Positions 1-8,198 of a stretch of DNA of 64,000 nucleotides are shown in pieces. A program made the position numbers and the translations under genes. The stretch spans positions 3,100,001-3,164,000 of the forward strand of contig OZ254081.1 in assembly GCA_965267505.1 (NCBI GenBank), in the 5' to 3' direction. The DNA comes from JANQHS01 sp965267505. GTDB lineage: Bacteria > Bacteroidota > Bacteroidia > Cytophagales > CCMP332. The notes beneath the pieces were generated by a model. The model saw only the letters and a program-made list of their open reading frames with translations, searched no databases and was not told the DNA's origin. Each line of letters starts with the position of its first letter. The stretch's first letter is position 1.

Positions 1-1
1 T

Positions 2-184
2 TGGCCGATGACTTACTACCTTACAAACCTATGGTTGGAGGACTTTTCATACAGAGTGGAGTTCTCTATAATTCCATTGATCCTTGGTGCATTGGTGACC
101 CTTGGGCTGGTGTTTCTGACAGTCAGTCTGAAGTCCGTAAGCACAGCCTTATTAAATCCTGCCCAAGTATTAAAAAGAGAATAA
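2..184 (+). CDS. FtsX/MacB-type ABC transporter permease, C-terminal fragment (cut by window start)
   Basis: An open frame enters from the left edge and stops at 182-184. It encodes about 60 residues: one hydrophobic helix (PLILGALVTLGLVFLTVS), then the typical permease ending with a short NPAQVLKRE tail. The same layout (aromatic YYLTNLWLEDFSYR stretch, last helix, ANPVEKLRTE) closes the full-length permease ending at 8151, so this is the C-terminus of a paralogous FtsX-like permease. These proteins sit in the inner membrane and usually work with a LolD-like ATPase. The competing frame that also starts at base 1 gives no recognisable protein. Confidence 0.85.
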   Translation, partial: WPMTYYLTNLWLEDFSYRVEFSIIPLILGALVTLGLVFLTVSLKSVSTALLNPAQVLKRE

Positions 185-215
185 TATCTTTAATCAAAAC
201 CATAATCAAATTGCT

Positions 216-560
216 ATGAAAAAATTTATCGTAATCTATCATGCACCTGCCGAGGCCATGGAGGGAATGGCTAATGCTACTCCAGAGGAAATGGCAGAAG
301 GAATGAAGCCCTGGATGGAATGGGCAGCTCGTTGTGGTTCTCAATTGGTCGATATGGGAACTCCTCTTATGGGTGGAATAAGGCTTTCTCCTGATGGAGG
401 AGCAAACCCCAGCGACAAGGAAGTAACAGGTTACTCCGTACTTCAAGCGGAGAATATGGAGGGGGCAAAGGCATTGCTTCAGGGACATCCTCATCTTAAT
501 TGGCAAGGAGGTTGCTCTATTGAAGTTCATGAGAGTGCCCCATTGCCTGGAGAAGGATAA
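216..560 (+). CDS. YCII-related (DGPF-type) domain protein
   Basis: This 114-residue soluble protein begins MKKFIVIYHAP and has the ferredoxin-like alpha/beta layout of the YCII/DGPF family. The middle carries a G..LSPDGG.NPSDKEVTGY stretch, and the end has the usual A..L..GHPHL segment. Family members are small dimeric proteins of mostly unknown activity, often found near ECF sigma factors. It starts 31 bases after the permease stop and is followed by a hairpin, so it may form the end of that transcript. The assignment is by overall pattern; no catalytic role can be given. Confidence 0.75.
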   Translation: MKKFIVIYHAPAEAMEGMANATPEEMAEGMKPWMEWAARCGSQLVDMGTPLMGGIRLSPDGGANPSDKEVTGYSVLQAENMEGAKALLQGHPHLNWQGGCSIEVHESAPLPGEG

Positions 561-566
561 TGAAAA

Positions 567-589
567 AGCTCCCTTGGTTCAAGGGAGCT
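567..589 (+). terminator. Probable hairpin terminator after the YCII-like gene
   Basis: A perfect 9-bp stem (AGCTCCCTT at 567-575, AAGGGAGCT at 581-589) encloses a 5-base loop just after the stop at 560. The T-rich run after it is weak (a CTTTTTGG stretch about 10 bases on), so termination efficiency is uncertain. Confidence 0.55.
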
Positions 590-646
590 CAATTTCCCTG
601 CTTTTTGGGAGTTGCATAAATTCAGGTGGGGCTAAAGAATAAAGCC

Positions 647-1006
647 ATGAAAATTATCCCAAGAATTCCCCTGCTAGCCTTTGTTTTCTTTACGATCTTC
701 TTGACTTCTTGCGAAGAGGAAGATGATGTCACCTGGGCTGCACTAACCGTTCGTGTCACAGGAACTCTATCCGGAAACCCAAGAGAAGATGTGAAGATCA
801 CTCTTTACGCAACAGAGGATGATGCCAAAAATGAGGTGAATCCCGTTGCCGGCCCCAAATTCACTAACGAAGACGGAGAAGTAGATTTTGGGGCTTTAAC
901 GATCGGAAAGAGGTATTGGATAAGAGGTGTTAAGGTCCTGGTATATTACAAACAGACCAAGGAGATGAAATCCGGATGGAACACCTTCAGGTTTTCAATA
1001 ATTTGA
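647..1006 (+). CDS. Small secreted lipoprotein, Ig/carboxypeptidase-regulatory-like fold
   Basis: A 119-residue protein with a hydrophobic signal segment ending in the lipobox LTSC, followed by an acidic EEEDD linker. The mature part (residues about 30-119) looks like a single beta-sandwich: V.VTG..SG.P..DVKITLYATE, then NEDGEVDFGAL, as in carboxypeptidase-regulatory or Cna-B-like modules. ATG 647 was chosen because it places a normal lipoprotein signal at the N-terminus; an upstream GTG at 626 would add seven residues. Probably surface or periplasm anchored; function unknown. It converges with the gene ending at 1017. Confidence 0.65.
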   Translation: MKIIPRIPLLAFVFFTIFLTSCEEEDDVTWAALTVRVTGTLSGNPREDVKITLYATEDDAKNEVNPVAGPKFTNEDGEVDFGALTIGKRYWIRGVKVLVYYKQTKEMKSGWNTFRFSII

Positions 1007-1016
1007 TCAGAACCCG

Positions 1017-2261
1017 TTAAATGGGATCCTCAGAACTTATGAAACGGGTCTCGTTTTTATCCCAGACTGAATAAGATTCAACTTCACCCCATCCCAGGAA
1101 TTTAAACCTGAATCCTACGAACCTCCCCATGGTTTTTTCATAATTCTGTGTAAGGACAGTCTCGCTGTTAATGCTTATCTCAACTTCCTGCTCCTTATTC
1201 AATATTTCTATGTCGGTGAAATCAGTAAGGTCGCAACCTAAGGCACTCAGGTCGTACCGCTTTCCATTTCTGTAAACATCGTTAACCATCATGCCCATGT
1301 CCGAGCTACAGCCGGTTTTGCCAAATGGGAAGATCATTGCACCCTTGGAGCCAATTATGTAGATCCAGACAGTTTTGCACACTCCCCAGGGATTAGTTGT
1401 ATTGTTTTTAATCCTGGCCTTCAACCGAAAATTATCTCCCGAAACATTCCCATAATCCTCTATTAGATGGAAACGGGTGGTCATTTCCTCCTCCAGAGAT
1501 TCCAACTCCGGAGTGAACTCCTCTGGTAATTCTAAGGCTATCCCTTCATCTCGAATAGGTTTGAAATAAGCCGGAACAGGTTCGTGGTCTACAGTTCCAA
1601 GCCAACCTTGATTACTCAGGAATAGGTCGTGTTCAGAAACCAAGATTCCATCAAGAATGAGCTTTGCTCTGAAATAGCCAGGGAAATAGTATATGCCAGT
1701 GGCCTGACTTTCCTCGGCATCCATATGGATGGTTTTTGTCTTATCCCAATACTGTTGAATGACTACCGAGTCTGGCCGATTAGCTCCAAGCTCTAGATTA
1801 AAAACAACCGAATTAGGAAATCCTTCTGAAACCGAATGGCTGCTAAAGCGGATACCTGAAAAATCTATTGGCTCAGGGGGAGAACCTGTGCTCAATAGAA
1901 AAACCATGAACAAGGCGGCGGAAAATCCTATGCCTATGTAAATACTCTTTTTTGGAACCCCCTTGATCCTTGAAACCCTTGGCTTAGTCTTTTTAATATC
2001 CTGCTTTTGTCTGAAATCTCTCCAATTCTGATATCCCAAATAGCTAGATAAAGAATCGAGAGTATTGACACTCATGGCCCCATCATATTTGACCACACCA
2101 AAGAATCTCTTCAGGGTAGTGGGGCTGATCATGATCTGGGTTCTATCAAAGATCAGATCGCTCAATTCCTGGAAAACAGAGCTATGCCAGTCCTGGCTCG
2201 GCCCCCAGTTCAAATGGTCTTCAAGAGATCTCCTTAATCGGTCTATGTGCTTATCAGCCAT
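1017..2261 (-). CDS. Membrane-anchored protein with N-terminal HTH-like domain
   Basis: 414 residues. The first ~95 residues form a helical, probably DNA-binding module (motif ISPTTLKRFFGVV, then LSSYLGYQNWRDF), a layout common in Bacteroidota one-component regulators. A basic stretch (KKTKPRVSRIKGVPKK) precedes a single membrane helix at about residues 107-125. The remaining ~290 residues are beta-rich and should lie in the periplasm. The pattern suggests a membrane-tethered regulator that senses an envelope signal, but no known sensor domain is recognised. It is transcribed alone, convergent with the lipoprotein gene and divergent from the secreted protein at 2372. Confidence 0.6.
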   Translation of the reverse strand: MADKHIDRLRRSLEDHLNWGPSQDWHSSVFQELSDLIFDRTQIMISPTTLKRFFGVVKYDGAMSVNTLDSLSSYLGYQNWRDFRQKQDIKKTKPRVSRIKGVPKKSIYIGIGFSAALFMVFLLSTGSPPEPIDFSGIRFSSHSVSEGFPNSVVFNLELGANRPDSVVIQQYWDKTKTIHMDAEESQATGIYYFPGYFRAKLILDGILVSEHDLFLSNQGWLGTVDHEPVPAYFKPIRDEGIALELPEEFTPELESLEEEMTTRFHLIEDYGNVSGDNFRLKARIKNNTTNPWGVCKTVWIYIIGSKGAMIFPFGKTGCSSDMGMMVNDVYRNGKRYDLSALGCDLTDFTDIEILNKEQEVEISINSETVLTQNYEKTMGRFVGFRFKFLGWGEVESYSVWDKNETRFISSEDPI

Positions 2262-2371
2262 ATTAGCTCAAATAAAGGCTTATTCCCCTTGATTTCTGCC
2301 CTTGAATGGGATTGAACCAAGATGAATGTCTTTGTTGATCAGGCTGGAAAACTGCTTACTATGATTGAAGC

Positions 2372-3478
2372 ATGAAACAGATAATCATTTGTATGGCTTT
2401 GTTGATGGTACAAACGGGCCTACATGCGCAAGAATTCATCAAGATCGACACGAATAACTGGGAATTTCAAGCGAGGGCATACATAATAGAACAGCATCAG
2501 GGATCCCAGGCTGTTTATCTCCAGGGGGCCATGAAACTGAAGAACACCAAGTTCAAGAATGGGACCGTTGAATTTGATGTCTTTCTTAAAGAGGATCAGT
2601 CTTTCCCGGGTTTGGTCTATAGGGCAGCCGGCACGGATGCTGAACAGTTCTTCTTGAGACCCCATCTTTCGGGCAAGCCAGACGCAAATCAGGCGGCTCC
2701 TTTGGTTCAGGGAATTACTCCCTGGCAACTGATGTTTGGGCCTAAATATTCCTTCAGCTATGATTACAACTATGATAATTGGACCCATATTAAGGTCGTA
2801 GTACAGGAAGAAAAAGCCCAGGTATACCTTGATCATTCAAGCGAACCACATCATTCCTGGGTCACCTACCATGAACCTATAGAGGGTGACCTATTCATTA
2901 GAGGCGGAGGGGCCTTTGGAATGCACATTGCCAATATTAAAGTGGAAAAAGACAAAGGGGAGATCAGAAACTTTAATCCAAAGACAAGGGATGCTCTCGA
3001 AGGAGCGATCCAAAACTGGGAGATCTCGGATATGTTCGAGGAAGAACTTTTGGATGATCCCAGCCAGGTACAAAAGGTCATTGACGGAAGGATATGGCAA
3101 GGTAATCTTGGTTTGGATGAGGGAGTGGCAGCCAACATTAGCAAGATTCAGCTTCTGTATAATGGAAAGCCCGGAAATACTTGCATGGCAAAAGTGGAGA
3201 TCAATTCGAATAAAGACCAGGTCAAACTTCTTGAGTTCGGATATAGCGACCGGGTGGTTGCCATACTTAATGGAAAGGCCATCTATAAAGGGAACAATAA
3301 ATGGAGGTCCAGGGATTACCGATACCTGGGAACCATAGGTTTGTTTGATGGGATCTACCTTGACCTTAAGAAAGGAAAGAACACACTGATCATGGCTGTC
3401 TCGGAAGACTTTGGAGGCTGGCTGGTTACAGCAAAATTTAAAGATGATAAAGGAATAAAGCTGCTTCAGAGCAAATAG
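2372..3478 (+). CDS. Secreted concanavalin A-like (LamG/glucanase-type) domain protein
   Basis: 368 residues with a clear signal peptide ending TGLHAQ. Residues ~25-195 look like a lectin/glucanase jelly-roll: KNTKFKNGTVEFDVF, FPGLVYRAAG, then NWTHIKVVVQ..KAQVYLD and FGMHIANIKV, as in DUF1080/LamG-like modules. The C-terminal ~165 residues form a second beta-rich domain ending in GLFDGIYLDLKKGKNTLIMAVSEDFGGWLVTAKF, resembling carbohydrate-binding domains of glycosidases. No catalytic pair was seen, so binding is more likely than hydrolysis. Probably exported to periplasm or surface. No T9SS tail is present. Confidence 0.6.
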   Translation: MKQIIICMALLMVQTGLHAQEFIKIDTNNWEFQARAYIIEQHQGSQAVYLQGAMKLKNTKFKNGTVEFDVFLKEDQSFPGLVYRAAGTDAEQFFLRPHLSGKPDANQAAPLVQGITPWQLMFGPKYSFSYDYNYDNWTHIKVVVQEEKAQVYLDHSSEPHHSWVTYHEPIEGDLFIRGGGAFGMHIANIKVEKDKGEIRNFNPKTRDALEGAIQNWEISDMFEEELLDDPSQVQKVIDGRIWQGNLGLDEGVAANISKIQLLYNGKPGNTCMAKVEINSNKDQVKLLEFGYSDRVVAILNGKAIYKGNNKWRSRDYRYLGTIGLFDGIYLDLKKGKNTLIMAVSEDFGGWLVTAKFKDDKGIKLLQSK

Positions 3479-3563
3479 AAGCACTTTTAAGAAATAGTTT
3501 TCGGATGGGATAGGGGTTACCGGGGGTTGAGCTGTCTCTTATATGTACAATAACAAAATACAT

Positions 3564-4277
3564 ATGAGAACAGTAATTACCCTTGGTTTCCTCTTATCTT
3601 TTTTTCTTACATCCTGTAAATACGAAAGCCTTGATCCTAGCAATTCTACATCAAGGCAGGAAAAGAATGTTAGAGGGTTTCAAAGCATTGACATTAGAGA
3701 TGGCATGAGAGCTTTTATAAGGATAGACACTTTCGAAAGCGTAGTGATCGAAGCCAATGATAACCTTCATCAGCATATCTATGTACGAAAGGAGGGAAGC
3801 ACCCTGGTTGTTGAAATGGCTGATAATCTTAGAATTAAAGGAAGCTCTACCAGGGAGGTTCATATCACTGCCACATCCCTGGAAGCGATTTTTGGAAATG
3901 GAGGAAGTCATATCAGCTCTTATAATGACATGAATTCCAATGATTTTAGAATTGAACTTGGAGGCGGATCAATATTGAACATGGGATTGAACGCAGCTTC
4001 ATTAGCTGCCGACATCTCCGGAGGGAGTCTGCTTGAGATTCTAGGATCCTCTGATTCCTACTCGTTGGTTTCTTCAGGAGGAAGTAGGGCCACAGGTTAT
4101 GGCTTTGAAACCACAACACTGAACTGCGATGTTTCTGGGGGTGGCAGTCTTTCAATTACGGTGAATGGATCCCTGGAAGTTGATGCAAGTGGAGGAAGCA
4201 GCATCAGCTATAAGGGTGATGGGGTAGTCGACTTCCAGGATCTAAGCGGAGGTTCGACCCTTATTAAAATGCCATGA
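3564..4277 (+). CDS. GIN-domain (DUF2807) lipoprotein, adhesin-head-like
   Basis: 237 residues from ATG 3564 (an in-frame ATG at 3543 would add seven). The signal ends in lipobox FLTSC. The remainder fits the GIN domain (formerly DUF2807, putative autotransporter adhesin head): VRGFQSIDIRDGMRAFI, VVIEANDNL, then repeated glycine/serine-rich right-handed beta-helix turns (GGSHISSYN, ISGGSLLEI, SGGSRATGY, SGGGSLSITV, SGGSSISYKG, LSGGSTL). It is expected at the outer membrane surface. Its role is unknown; these proteins are abundant in Bacteroidota. A strong terminator follows. Confidence 0.8.
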   Translation: MRTVITLGFLLSFFLTSCKYESLDPSNSTSRQEKNVRGFQSIDIRDGMRAFIRIDTFESVVIEANDNLHQHIYVRKEGSTLVVEMADNLRIKGSSTREVHITATSLEAIFGNGGSHISSYNDMNSNDFRIELGGGSILNMGLNAASLAADISGGSLLEILGSSDSYSLVSSGGSRATGYGFETTTLNCDVSGGGSLSITVNGSLEVDASGGSSISYKGDGVVDFQDLSGGSTLIKMP

Positions 4278-4320
4278 ACTAAGATTTTTCTCAAGCAAAA
4301 AGCCAATTTTAGGTTTGGAA

Positions 4321-4349
4321 ACCGGTCTTCCCTTGGAAGGTCGGTTTTT
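4321..4349 (+). terminator. Rho-independent terminator after the GIN-domain gene
   Basis: An 11-bp stem including two G-T pairs (4321-4331 with 4335-4345) and a 3-base loop is followed directly by a run of T at 4345-4349. It lies 44 bases after the stop at 4277. Confidence 0.75.
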
Positions 4350-4435
4350 CTGTTCATAGAGGGATTTAACCTCTTAAATAAATCAAGCTTCCCAGGAATT
4401 TCCTTCAACACACTTTTGCAATTCAGATCTAGACT

Positions 4436-5104
4436 ATGAACCCTTTAGTATTTATACATATCCTTACCGGAACATTGGGGATCCTTTCAGGATTCACAGC
4501 CATGTTTGCCAAAAAAGGACGAAACATCCATGTAAAATCAGGCCAGGTATTTACCCTTTCAATGCTAGCCATGTCTCTTTCAGCAAGTGTCTTAGCCATA
4601 AAAAATGTCGAATACACCAATATCATAGCCGCATTGATCACCTCATATCTTATCCTCACTGCTTGGCGTGCCGGACAAAACAGGAAGAAGGAAATAGGTG
4701 TTTTTGATTGGAGTTTAATGGCCTATGGGACAGGGATCGGTGTCCTGGGCGTATACCTTTCAATGATCTTACTGGATCTAAGAGCATCTCAATCCCGGGC
4801 TTTGGATGCATTCGATTATTTCCTGCTTTTCTATACTGCAATGACCTTCGTGGGAGTTTTGGGTGACCTATGGATGATCATAGCCAAAGGTTTCAAAGGA
4901 AAACTCAGGATTGTAAGACATCTCTGGAGGATGTCCTTTGCTTTGTGGATCGCGTCAGGGTCCTTATTTCTAGGTCAGCCCCAGGTGTTTCCTAAGATCA
5001 TTCAGGAATCAAATCTATTGGCTGTGCCCGTAGTCTTAGTAATTCTTTTTTGGTTCTTCTGGCTTGGAAAAGCCTCCATAAGTAAAAGGTTCTCGAGCCT
5101 CTAA
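4436..5104 (+). CDS. DUF2306-like multi-pass membrane protein
   Basis: 222 residues with six to seven hydrophobic helices. The opening HILTGTLGILSGFTAMFAKKGRNIHVKSGQ, with a conserved histidine after a basic loop, and the later IVRHLWRMSFAL match the pattern of DUF2306-type inner-membrane proteins. No function is established for the family. It stands alone between the terminator at 4321 and the padR operon. The start is the only ATG that keeps the first helix. Confidence 0.6.
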   Translation: MNPLVFIHILTGTLGILSGFTAMFAKKGRNIHVKSGQVFTLSMLAMSLSASVLAIKNVEYTNIIAALITSYLILTAWRAGQNRKKEIGVFDWSLMAYGTGIGVLGVYLSMILLDLRASQSRALDAFDYFLLFYTAMTFVGVLGDLWMIIAKGFKGKLRIVRHLWRMSFALWIASGSLFLGQPQVFPKIIQESNLLAVPVVLVILFWFFWLGKASISKRFSSL

Positions 5105-5164
5105 AGCGGTTTCCTTTAACATTATAAGTAGGCGAATCATATCTGCCTAATGCCGCTCATATAA

Positions 5165-5205
5165 AAACTACATTTAAGATCTTTATATTTAAACTACATT
5201 TAAGA
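5165..5205. promoter_or_regulatory. Duplicated 15-bp site upstream of padR
   Basis: The 15-mer AAACTACATTTAAGA occurs twice in the same orientation, at 5165-5179 and 5191-5205, 26 bp apart. The second copy ends 14 bases before the padR start. In this position it is a plausible operator for autoregulation by the PadR protein; that role is inferred. Confidence 0.5.
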
Positions 5206-5219
5206 CTTAAATAAAAATC

Positions 5220-5558
5220 ATGGGTAAATATTCACTAGGGGAGTTTGAAGAAATAGTTATGTTGACAGTAGCCATCCTTTATGAGGAAGCGTATGGGATC
5301 AGTATTAAGAATGAAATAGAGGAGAGGCTGGAGAGGAAGGTAAGCATAGGAGCTATGAGGACGGCCCTCATCAGGTTGGAGAAAAAAGGATTTCTGAAAT
5401 CAGAATTTGGGGAAGCGACCCCGGAAAGAGGAGGAAAAAGAAAACGATATTATAAAGTGACTCCCTATGGAAAGAAAGCCCTGGTTCAGGTGAGAGAAGT
5501 TAGGAGACAATTATGGGAAGCAATCCCAAAGATTGCCTTTGAGATTGCCTATGCCTGA
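5220..5558 (+). CDS. PadR-family transcriptional regulator
   Basis: 112 residues with the compact PadR winged helix: LGEFEEIVMLTVAILYEEAYGISIKNEIEERL as first helices, GAMRTALIRLEKKGFL as recognition helix region, then the wing ERGGKRKRYYKVTPYGKKAL. It lacks a long C-terminal dimer domain, as usual for the short PadR group coupled to permeases in Bacteroidota. Its stop overlaps the start of the permease, so the two are co-transcribed and probably co-regulated. The repeated 15-mer upstream is the likely binding site. Confidence 0.85.
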   Translation: MGKYSLGEFEEIVMLTVAILYEEAYGISIKNEIEERLERKVSIGAMRTALIRLEKKGFLKSEFGEATPERGGKRKRYYKVTPYGKKALVQVREVRRQLWEAIPKIAFEIAYA

Positions 5559-8151
5559 ACAGGGTAACCATAGACCTCCGCGTTTTACTGCGAGATTGCT
5601 CAGGTGGTTTTGCCGGCCCGAATTACTTGAAGACCTGGAAGGAGATCTGAATGAGATCTTCGACGAGCAGGCAAGGGAGGACCCTAAAGCAGCTCGAAAA
5701 GCATATAACCTAAACGTAATGAAACTCTTTAGACCCGGAATAATCAGACACCTTGGATTCAATTCTCAACTCAGTAACCCAGGATTGCTCAGAAACTTCC
5801 TGGTGGTTTCTTTCAGGCAAGCAAAGAAGTATAGGTCCTATACCCTGATGAACATCCTCGGTCTGACGGTTGGCTTAACGGCCAGTTTATTGATTCACCT
5901 TTGGGTCGAAAGCGAGTTATCTGTTGACCAATTCCATTCTAAAAAAGACAGGATCTACCAGGTATTCCGAAACATGCACCAGAGCAGCGGGGAGATTAAT
6001 ACTACAGAGGGAATACCCCAGCCATTGCAATATGTATTGGAAGAAGAATATCCTGAGATCGAAAAGGTTGCCATAGTCAGTTGGTCGTTTGAATACCTGA
6101 TGGAAAAGGGAGAGCTGAAGTCCTATGAGTCTGGCAGATACGCTTCAAGAGATTTCTTCCATGTATTTTCCTTCCCTCTTATCCTCGGAGAACATCAATT
6201 TGCCCTCAAGGAACCCAATAGCATGCTTATATCGGAAAGCCTTGCCAAAAAGTATTTTGGTAAAGATTGGCTGAAAACCGATTCTGTCATTGGGAGCTTT
6301 ATCCGGGTTGAAAACAAGGATCTTTATACCATTACCGGAGTTTTCCAGGATCCAGGACCCTACTCTAGCCTGCAATTCGACTTCATTCTCTCAGGAGACA
6401 ACTACATTAAAGAAAATGAATGGGTGAAAAGCTGGTACAATGGGGGGTTCAGGATGTTTTTTACCCTCAAGGATGAATCTCAATATCAGCAAGTGGCGGG
6501 TAGGATAGAGCAGGAAGTAAACAAGCACACAGATAACGCAGCCGATGAAAGGATGGTTCTTCAAAAGTTCAATGAAGGATATCTGAATGGTAACTGGGAA
6601 AACGGGTTACCGAATCCAGGCCGATTGGAATACGTCAGGATACTTCGGGCTGTTTCGATTTTCCTGGTGCTAATCTCTGCTATCAATTTTCTGAATCTCG
6701 CTACGGCAAAATCTGCGGGAAGATTAAGAGAATTGGGAGTAAGAAAGGTACTTGGTTCTTATAAAAGTTCCCTTGGTATACAGTTCTTAATAGAATCCTT
6801 CCAAATCACCTTGGCTTCATTTGCGCTTTGCTTTCTTCTGACCGGTCTATTAATCAGTCCCTTTGAAAAGTTAACCGGACAGGTGTTTTACCTGGATCTA
6901 CTTGGTGTCTCGTTTGTTTTTTTAGCTTTGGCAGTTTTATTTATAATAGTCTTATTATCAAGTATTTATCCATCTTTTATTCTACCTAAATATTCGGTTC
7001 CGGATTCCCTGGTTGGGAAGGTCAATCCTAGTTGGAGAACTCAAGGATTCAGAAAGGGATTGGTGGTATTTCAATTTGCTATTTCCATCTTCATGATCAT
7101 AAGCTCTGTTGTTATCAGCAACCAGGTTGATTTTATAATGAAAAAGAACCTGGGTTTGAATCGTGAAAATGTGCTTATGGTTGAGCTAAGCAAGGGACTT
7201 CAGAGGAAAAGAGATGTATTTCGAACCCGCATCGAGCAAATCCCGGAGGTTGGCTCTATGACCTATTCAATTGGTAATCCATTGAATTATGGGAGGTCTA
7301 CCGGGGGAGCAAAATGGGAGGGAAAGGAGCCGGATGAGGTGCTTGAAGTCAACGTGATGATAGTGGGAGATGATTTTCTTGAAACTCTGAACATCGACGT
7401 TATTGAGGGGAGGGGTTTTAATAATAAAATGGGAGCGGACACCTCAAAATTCTTGATTAATGAAACGGCTAAGCGTCTGATGGGCCTGGAAGAACCACTG
7501 AATTCAAAGATGTATGTCTGGGGCGTAGACGGTAATGTGATAGGGGTAATTCAAGACTTTCATATGGCTAGTCTTTACGAACCCATGGAACCTCTTATAG
7601 TGATCTATAGTCCTGAGAATACCTTTCTAAGTATGATCCGGATCGGAGATGTTCAGGAGACCCTTCCCAAGATCAAAGCCATTCATGAAGAGTTGGAGCC
7701 ATCTTATCCTTTCAATTATCTATTCATGGATGAAGAATATCAATCAAACTACCAGGCAGAGGTTATGGTATCGAAACTGGCCAAAGGTTTTACCCTGGTC
7801 TCCATCTTTCTTTCCTGCCTTGGCTTGTTCGGACTTTCTTCTTTTTCAACCAAACAAAGGACCAAGGAGATAAGCATAAGGAAGGTCTTGGGTGCCAGGG
7901 TATCGGGGATAATGTTCCTCCTGGCCCGCGGTTATGTACTTCTGATCTTCATTGCTCTATTGTTCGCGGTGCCTTTGGCCTATTACTTCAGCAGCGATTG
8001 GCTGGAGAACTTCTCTTTCCGTACCCAATTAGGGCCTTGGGTATTTATACTTTCAGGATTGGCCGCCTTGGTCATTGGAGCCTTTACTGTAAGCATAAAG
8101 TCTTTTCAGGCTGCAAGTGCAAATCCGGTTGAAAAACTTCGGACAGAGTGA
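5551..8151 (+). CDS. PadR-linked FtsX/MacB-type ABC transporter permease
   Basis: 866 residues. The N-terminal ~75 residues (PPRFTARLLRWFCRPELLEDLEGDLNEIFDEQ) match the permease prefix domain found in PadR-associated permeases. Two MacB-like halves follow: a first membrane helix at SYTLMNILGLTVGLTASLLI, a periplasmic domain, three helices with LRELGVRKVLGS, then a second periplasmic domain and three helices with TKEISIRKVLGARVSGI. No ATPase is encoded nearby. ATG 5551 overlaps the padR stop by 8 bases; a TTG at 5533 would extend it by six residues. It probably moves lipoproteins or small molecules, or transmits envelope stress; the substrate is unknown. Confidence 0.85.
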   Translation: MPEQGNHRPPRFTARLLRWFCRPELLEDLEGDLNEIFDEQAREDPKAARKAYNLNVMKLFRPGIIRHLGFNSQLSNPGLLRNFLVVSFRQAKKYRSYTLMNILGLTVGLTASLLIHLWVESELSVDQFHSKKDRIYQVFRNMHQSSGEINTTEGIPQPLQYVLEEEYPEIEKVAIVSWSFEYLMEKGELKSYESGRYASRDFFHVFSFPLILGEHQFALKEPNSMLISESLAKKYFGKDWLKTDSVIGSFIRVENKDLYTITGVFQDPGPYSSLQFDFILSGDNYIKENEWVKSWYNGGFRMFFTLKDESQYQQVAGRIEQEVNKHTDNAADERMVLQKFNEGYLNGNWENGLPNPGRLEYVRILRAVSIFLVLISAINFLNLATAKSAGRLRELGVRKVLGSYKSSLGIQFLIESFQITLASFALCFLLTGLLISPFEKLTGQVFYLDLLGVSFVFLALAVLFIIVLLSSIYPSFILPKYSVPDSLVGKVNPSWRTQGFRKGLVVFQFAISIFMIISSVVISNQVDFIMKKNLGLNRENVLMVELSKGLQRKRDVFRTRIEQIPEVGSMTYSIGNPLNYGRSTGGAKWEGKEPDEVLEVNVMIVGDDFLETLNIDVIEGRGFNNKMGADTSKFLINETAKRLMGLEEPLNSKMYVWGVDGNVIGVIQDFHMASLYEPMEPLIVIYSPENTFLSMIRIGDVQETLPKIKAIHEELEPSYPFNYLFMDEEYQSNYQAEVMVSKLAKGFTLVSIFLSCLGLFGLSSFSTKQRTKEISIRKVLGARVSGIMFLLARGYVLLIFIALLFAVPLAYYFSSDWLENFSFRTQLGPWVFILSGLAALVIGAFTVSIKSFQAASANPVEKLRTE

Positions 8152-8198
8152 TTAAATAGCTGTTTGGTCAAACTTATTCTGGTTAGTTTTGGTCAGAA

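Noticed and set aside
1..219. 72-residue frame starting at base 1
   Set aside because: The overlapping frame from base 2 encodes an unmistakable FtsX-type permease C-terminus, so this one is a shadow.
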